Assembly: GCF_000699445.3 (NCBI RefSeq) | Contig: NC_067195.1 | Location: 10,096,287-10,160,286 of the forward strand | Direction of reading: 5' to 3' | Source: Schistosoma haematobium | Taxonomy: Eukaryota; Platyhelminthes; Trematoda; Strigeidida; Schistosomatidae | DNA length: 64,000 bases | In this document: positions 58,105-64,000 of the stretch, in pieces | How the letters are laid out: every line of letters starts with the position of its first letter | How positions within the stretch are numbered: the stretch's first letter is position 1 | Notes under the pieces: generated by a model | The model's input: only the letters and a program-made list of their open reading frames with translations | Told to the model about the DNA's origin: nothing | Databases searched by the model: none | Translations under genes and position numbers: made by a program

Positions 58105-58845
58105 TTGCGACCGTGCCCGGACAATCGTTTGTTGTTAATAAGCACTAATTTTAAGCATAAGGAGATACATCGTCTAACATGGCGACCCCCTGCACCAAAC
58201 CAACGATGGACTCAAATAGACCATATTGTCATCAGTCATCGTTGGAGAGCGTCGATAGAAGGTTGTCGCTCATTCTGGAGTACTTGCTTGGACTCCGACC
58301 ATGCCCTAATACGGGCACGCATCTGCTTGCATTTCGCTGGACGCAAAAAAGCCTCACAAAAAGGACCCATTAGAACTGAATTGAGTAACGGGAAAACCAA
58401 AAGTAGGTTCCAGGAACAACTGAGGTCACACTTAGGTAGTTTTGAAAACGAGGCTGACCCAGATGTTGCTTGGAAAGATATACAAGTAGCTGTGGAAACA
58501 GCAGTGACATCTATTAGTGATTTAGGCCACAGGGTTACAAAGAACCAATGGATTCCTTCAAGGTCTATTGCACTGATGGATTCTCGCAAACTCGTCCCAT
58601 CAGGTTCCGAACATGATGAAGAGCGACAACAAATCAGATCTAGGTTAAGAAAAAGTCTAAGAAACGACCGTGAGCAGTGGTGGGCAATGAAAGCAAAAGA
58701 GATGGAAAAGGCGGCGACTAAAGGGAACACAAGACAGCTTTACAGACTAATAAAAGAAACTGGAACTAATAAGTCAAGTGTAAGTGAGATTATTTCGGAA
58801 AAAGACGACACTCTCATCTGCTCCCAGTCCAGACGTTTAGAATGA
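58105..58845 (+). pseudogene. LINE endonuclease end and linker
   Basis: Same frame as the preceding segment. Holds the endonuclease SDH motif, then a basic, helical linker (QQIRSRLRKSLRNDREQWWA, MEKAATKGNTRQLYRLIKET) that precedes the reverse transcriptase. It ends at a TGA just before WAEHF. Confidence 0.85.
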
Positions 58846-59775
58846 TGGGCGGAACATTTTAGGGAACAGTTCAGCTGGCCTTCAGCTACTCTACAACTAC
58901 CCTCCATTCCCAGACAGTGTGAATGGGACATTGATGCAGGTCCACCAAATCTAGCTGAAGTTCAAAAGACTATAGTTAATCTGAAACGAGGAAGGGCAGC
59001 TGGTCCAGATGGATTGGGTCCAGAAGTCTTTAAGGATGGTGGTTCAATTTTAGCGATTAGATTGACTAATATTTTAGCTAAGATCTGGGAGTTAGACGTT
59101 ATCCCATCTAACTGGTCGCAATCACTTGTCGTCCCAATATATAAGAGAGGGTTAAAATCATCCTGTGATAACCATATAGGGATTAGTTTAACTAATATAG
59201 TATCTAAAGTACTAGCCTCGATAATTATTGGACACCCAACTAGGACTCGTGAACTGCAGACACGAGAAAATCAGTCTGGCTTCAGAACTGGTCATGGATG
59301 CATAGACCACATATTCACCATTTGTCAGGTTCTAGAACATTGGCATACTTATCGACGTCCGACAATGGTGGTCTTTCTTGACTTAGAAGCAGTATTTGAC
59401 TCGGTAGATCGCGAGATTCTGTGGCAGTGTCTGTCATTGAAAGGCGTACCTCAGAAGTACATAAACCTTGTGAAGGCTCTTTACTCGAACACTACTAGTC
59501 GTGTCAGAGCTTATGGCGAACTGTCATCTACTTTTGCAACCTCAAGTGGTGTCCGTCAAGGCTGTCCAGTTTCTCCATTTTTGTTTAACTTCATCATAGA
59601 CCTATTGATGGAAATAACATTCTCGTCTACTGAATTCTCGGGTATTGATCTCCTTCCAGGAGGACCACTTGTCGACTTAGAATATGCAGATGATATAGTC
59701 CTGTTTGGTGAAGACGCTGATAAAATGCAGAGTCTTTTGGTAGCACTAGCAACAATGACAGAATGTTTGGGATGA
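58846..59775 (+). pseudogene. LINE reverse transcriptase domain
   Basis: Reads WAEHFREQFSWPSATLQLPS, LKRGRAAGPDGLGPEVFKDG, SLVVPIYKRG, ENQSGFRTGHGCIDHIF, VVFLDLEAVFDSVDREI, SSGVRQGCPVSPFLFNFI and LEYADDIVLFGEDADK. The first catalytic Asp and the YADD box are intact. The frame closes after TECLG at 59773-59775, and similarity resumes one frame over at 59763. Confidence 0.93.
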
Positions 59776-60449
59776 GCTTCTCCCCCTCTAAATGCAAGTT
59801 GTTGCTTCAGGACTGGCCTAAGTCAACACCTGAACTAAGGATAGGCAGTGAAGTAGTCGAACGCGTTGACAACTTCACTTATCTTGGAGGTCTGATCAGC
59901 CCTAATGGGTTGGTATCTGACGAAATCTCAGCACGGATTCGATAAGCTCGTTTAGCTCTAGCCAACATACGTCACCTATGGAGAAGGCGAGATATCCGTC
60001 TATCAATCAAAGGACGAGTATACTGCGCGGCAGTCCGTTCTGTTTTAATCTACGGCAGCAAAACATAGCCTTTAAGAGTAGAAGATACTCGTAAGTTACT
60101 AGTATTTGATCACAGATGCCTTAGAAATATTGCTGGCGTCTGTTGGGATCACCGGGTAAGTAATAGGGAGGTTAGACGCAGAGTATTAGGGAATGGTGGT
60201 AAATCAGTTGATGAGGTTGTGAATCTTCATCGACTGAGATGGTTGGGACACGTGTTACGTATGCCCGAACACCGACTGCCACGACGTGCAATGCTAACCG
60301 CTGTTCGGGATGGTCGGAAGAAAGTTAGGGGCGGCCAAACCAAAACGTGGTATCAGTGCTTGAAGTCACTAACTTCTAGTCTGAGCCATGTTGGTAGATG
60401 CAGACTACTTGGTTGGGGTCAGCGTGGCTATCGTAACCAATGGTTGTAG
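59763..60449 (+). pseudogene. LINE polyprotein C-terminal region
   Basis: Reads MSFSPSKCKLLLQDW, VDNFTYLGGLISPNG, a TAA, ALANIRHLWRRRDIRLSIKG, VLIYGSKT, a TAG, LLVFDHRCLRNIAGV and then LHRLRWLGHVLRMPEHRLPR. This is the thumb and C-terminal segment typical of SR3/Perere-3. Confidence 0.88.
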
Positions 60450-60803
60450 ACTCTTGGTGACATGGCTCAGAATTGATCACAATGGCGTCGGTGCATACAC
60501 TCTCTGTCATCCCTTAAACTAAGAAATTAAAGTCGCTTCATATCTTTCTTTCTACGAACTAATTCTTTCTTCCTGTACTATATCCTTATATGTAATCTTT
60601 CTTTTATATATTACCACCTCTGAATTCACTACTTTTACGAATCCGGTGTCCATCTTGTTGTGTTAATGGGGTATAGTAACTTCGACCTACGCATATATGT
60701 GCCTGATCCTACGTTGTTGTTGACTGACTGACTGATCGAGGCTCTAAGCAAGTAGATTTCGCTTCATCATCAAAAATGGGTGTTATGTGCCGACAAGAAT
60801 AAT

Positions 60804-61087
60804 GAATGGTAACTTTTGGGATTCATTTATGGACCAATACTAAACGTATATTCTTATTGTATCATTATTAAATAGCTAAACTATGCATATTCATGTTCCT
60901 GTTATTATAAGCTTTATGTTGACCCATAAACGATTATTATACGTTTTACCATTCTTGAGTTATACCCTGTATATTAATTACTATCTCCCTCATTCACAGC
61001 CACATTTGGCTAATTATTGTACAAATGTTGTTTCATATTTTATGGTACGGTGTGGTCTGTCTGGTTGGTATATACACCCAGTATGAT
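60804..61087 (+). repeat. Single arm of the fold-back repeat family
   Basis: Matches the left arm of 3735-4237 closely (AATGGTAACTTTTGGGAT through GGTCTGTCTGGTTGGTATAT). No inverted partner follows, unlike the copy at 3735. Confidence 0.68.
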
Positions 61088-61994
61088 TGAAATAAATGAT
61101 TCATATTGCAGAGGCTGAGATTGGTGTTGTGGACTTAACTGGCTGGGCTAGGCGGGAAGCAGGACTCTGGACTGCTCGCTTGTGTTTTACGCGTCCTTGG
61201 TCCGGTCGATGATTCACTGCTCTCTGATTGGCGGTTTCGTTACGTTATACATTAACAGGGCACTCAAGCCACAAGTTATAACAATGGGATAATTGAAATC
61301 CTTAATAATAATGGTATTTTAAATGAAATCTACAAACTACAGATGAATGTGTATATTAACTATGATCTGTTTTATACAATCATTTTCTATTTTTCATTTG
61401 AAGAATATTCCACGTGATTTGGGAAATTCAAAATGTTTACTTATAGAGTCAATAAATCTTCAGTAGTATTTTATATACTGTGAAAATAAGCTATGTGAAA
61501 GGTTGAAATTTTATCCTTACGTTAGTTCTCATGGAACTTTGTAGAATGATTTCAAACAACCTGTACTATATAGCATAGTCATACATATTACAGTCATAAA
61601 TCACCTATAAATTTAAGATTTGTACTGTATTTCGGAAATATTGGGAATATTGTATTCAGATAAAATTGGGTAGATAAATCTATTTCAATACTTATGAGAA
61701 ATATTTTCGTCCAGTGGTAAACCAGATATTTTTACAAGTGGATTTTCTACAATTTTTGATAAACATTGACTATGTTAATCTGTTTTACGATGAACTAAAT
61801 TGATTCCTACTAACTGAATTGTATTTTATAATGTAAATATTGTGATTAAACTTGAGAACTGATGATTATATCCTAACTTTCGCTCTCATATTTTAGTTTG
61901 ATTCAGTGCAATGACATTGTTAATTCGATTAGCAATAAAACGTTTGTTTAATTCATTTGTATTGGTTACTTGAATCTTTCGATTGATGTTTATA

Positions 61995-62155
61995 ACTCTA
62001 GTTGATCAGTCTCTTTTGGCATATATGCATCCTGTGCGGAATACCTCGAGGCTTGGGTGAACATCAACACTGGGATACAGGTACATCTAGATAACGAATT
62101 CCAAGTAGGACGAGACGCACGTCCTGGTCTCCACTGCTATCCACCATTCAACTAT
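61995..62155 (+). repeat. Sm-alpha-type SINE, decayed sense copy
   Basis: Reads TTGATCAGTCTC, GCATATATGCATCCTGTGCG, ACCTCGAGG, CAGGTACATCTAG, AGGACGAGACGCACGTCCTG and CCACTGCTATCCAC. The CTGACGA box is destroyed (ATAACGA) and GAAAC reads GAGAC. Confidence 0.65.
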
Positions 62156-62679
62156 CCTTAAAACGTTCGTTTGTTTAAGAGTGAAAGTTGGCATAATTAT
62201 GAATATCATCACCATATTTTGTTATTGAGTTTAATCTCTTCTGCTAATAATAATCATTAAATTCTTTTCAAGTGTGACTGGATCATCAAATTTTTCTGTT
62301 TATTAAAATGAATACTGTTGTGATCAGTTGGCTGACTGACAAAAGTTTTATTATGGATTATGTGACTGAAAAAAATCGCTAAATTTAGGCTGAATGCATT
62401 TCTGAATAGCTAGTACAGAATAACCAGTCAAGAAACTAAATCAAGGCTGTTATTTATACCCATTATATCCAATCAGAATAGATATGATATTAATTACTCG
62501 CCAATACAGTAAGTTGACACTGTCAATATGTTTTAGTATTGAAGAGTAAATATACCTTAATTGTGAATCAATTATAGAAAGGCGTTTAGACTACTATTTA
62601 GAAACAATTATTCAACAAAGCCATATCATAGAATGAGAATTATAACATTTATGCTGGAATAATTTCTTGAAACATTCCT

Positions 62680-63210
62680 CAATAATGATTTGCCTCCAAA
62701 TGTCCTGGTACAGCCGAGAGATTAGGGAGTCAGCTCTCCCTCTCGAAATGCTCTCATATGACCACGTGTATACAAACACTCTCACAGAAGTCCTACTTAA
62801 TGCCTTCTCTCGCTGCGGGGGTGTTGTTCACGAAATTGAGAGGAAGAAAGGCGAATGTCCGGCGCTTTAACCGGGTTGGTAGATATCGAGGGTTGACTTA
62901 GGGGAGTTGGAAGACCTGATTCCAAACCAATGGTTTACGTGGGCTTCAAGATCCTGAGGAAACAAACAGCTTACTAACCTATTGTTGGCCACTGTCTATT
63001 ATGTGACTGCATCTCCTACCGTTGCTCCACTGCTTTGTGGATTAGACCTATTGGTTTAAGGTTCGGGTTGTGGTCCCCTAAAGAAACCACCTGCTTCGAT
63101 CTGGGCACCCGGGCAGTATCACAGCCCACACACACAAATATGGCGTGGCGCATATCTATTTGGTGCCCCCTTGTACCAACGTTCATAAGTTTAAATAATA
63201 ATACAATAAT
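62680..63210 (+). repeat. Dispersed repeat family B, second sense copy
   Basis: Aligns with 28640-29190 along its length and ends GGTGCCCCCTTGTACCA then TAAATAATAATACAATAA. Small frames within it have no recognised product. Confidence 0.65.
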
Positions 63211-64000
63211 GATTTAAATAACATTAATGGATTTTATGTTGTTCAATTCGTTTAGCAACTGATGATAACGTATTATTTCAAAATATTGAGATTTAAAATA
63301 TTCTATTTCATGGATCTAAGACCAGTTTATAACTGATGAGAACAAATTACTATCTCACATATTAAACATTATAATAATCTAGTGGAATCTTCGATAGTTC
63401 ATCGACAATGTCTCTAACTGTATCATTGGGTGATATGGGATAGTAATATCTTTTAGGCAATGTCATTTCATTTAAAAGTGATGACTACTATGAAACCTAA
63501 GTTCAGTACTTGAGATCAATTGTAAATGAACTAAGAGATTACAATCAGTCAGAAAATATTCTACTGACGATCTGTAGCGATAAGAATAAAAGACTTTGAA
63601 AGTGGAAATAAGTAACTAGATTGATGAATAAATATAAAAATAAGTTGACGATATTCAAGAAATAAAATGTTCAAAATAAATTGAATTAAATTTAATCATT
63701 AAAGATTAAATTTTACTATGAACTATATATACCACAACTATTTGCGTGATTATGATAGTCAGTATTTATTACAATAAACAAAATTATTTCACTATTCAAT
63801 CACATTTAAAAACAATATAATGATTGTATTGACGGAAGTTATGAAATTCTATGACAAAATATAATGATGCTTACTATGATTATGCTGACTTATGAAGCAC
63901 TGACTATTGTCTCTAAATAAATGCGTTTTCTATTATTTGTGGAACCAAAAATATCATTAAGTTGTATGTCATAAGCATACACTTATATGAATTATTTTTA
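63211..64000. other. Right edge, no recognised feature
   Basis: Very AT-rich sequence with no frame, repeat family or RNA motif that I could identify. Confidence 0.5.

Larger units (their letters stand above)
56800..60738 (+). mobile_element. Near full-length SR3/Perere-3-like RTE LINE, inactive
   Basis: Layout: leader to about 57186, an endonuclease frame, a reverse transcriptase frame, a C-terminal region to 60449, a 3' untranslated part, and a terminal TGACTGACTGACTGA repeat at about 60720-60735. The main frame is broken by TGA at 58081-58083 and TGA at 58843-58845, shifts frame near 59765, and has further stops at 59943 and 60067. The shared frame between breaks shows one original polyprotein. 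Only the plus strand shows these motifs. Confidence 0.9.

Overview
This window is AT-rich, intron-rich invertebrate DNA, almost certainly from a schistosome blood fluke (Schistosoma or a very close relative). The evidence is the repeat content: Sm-alpha-type SINEs with hammerhead ribozymes, SR3/Perere-3-like and SR2-like RTE LINEs, Penelope-like elements and Boudicca/CsRn1-like Gypsy elements, plus a 33-base micro-intron near a gene start. I cannot assign the species.

Two host genes are supported, both on the plus strand. The first (about 1385-28277) is the 3' half of a fibrocystin-L (PKHD1L1-like) gene. Twelve exons with compatible phases encode about 861 residues of extracellular protein. 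They carry a five-arginine furin-like site, a SEA-like segment and a short hydrophobic C-terminal tail; the 5' half lies upstream of the window. The second (45872-53978) is a complete seven-exon YIPF1/YIPF2-like gene encoding 318 residues of a five-span Golgi/endosome membrane protein. I see no functional link between the two.

The rest is transposon-derived. The first gene's introns hold a decayed Penelope-like element at the left edge, a palindromic Penelope-like element (10632-11661), two tRNA-like SINE families that each carry a hammerhead motif, a fold-back element (3735-4237), a probable solo LTR and an RTE fragment. The intergenic interval 28.3-45.8 kb holds a dispersed repeat, two (AT)n runs, Gypsy integrase debris, the 5' part of a CR1-like LINE, a second palindromic Penelope-like element (33721-34500), a young internally deleted LTR retrotransposon with 357-base LTRs and a 4-base target duplication (40601-42986), and an internally deleted RTE LINE. 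The second gene's introns hold the best-preserved hammerhead of one SINE family and several LINE fragments. Downstream, 56.8-60.7 kb is a near full-length SR3/Perere-3-like LINE with disabling stops and one frameshift, followed by more dispersed repeats.

The recurring theme is self-cleaving RNA. Hammerhead cores occur in the Penelope-like terminal arms and in both SINE families, on both strands and sometimes as inverted pairs. Stretches not listed as features showed nothing I could recognise beyond intron or degraded repeat sequence.
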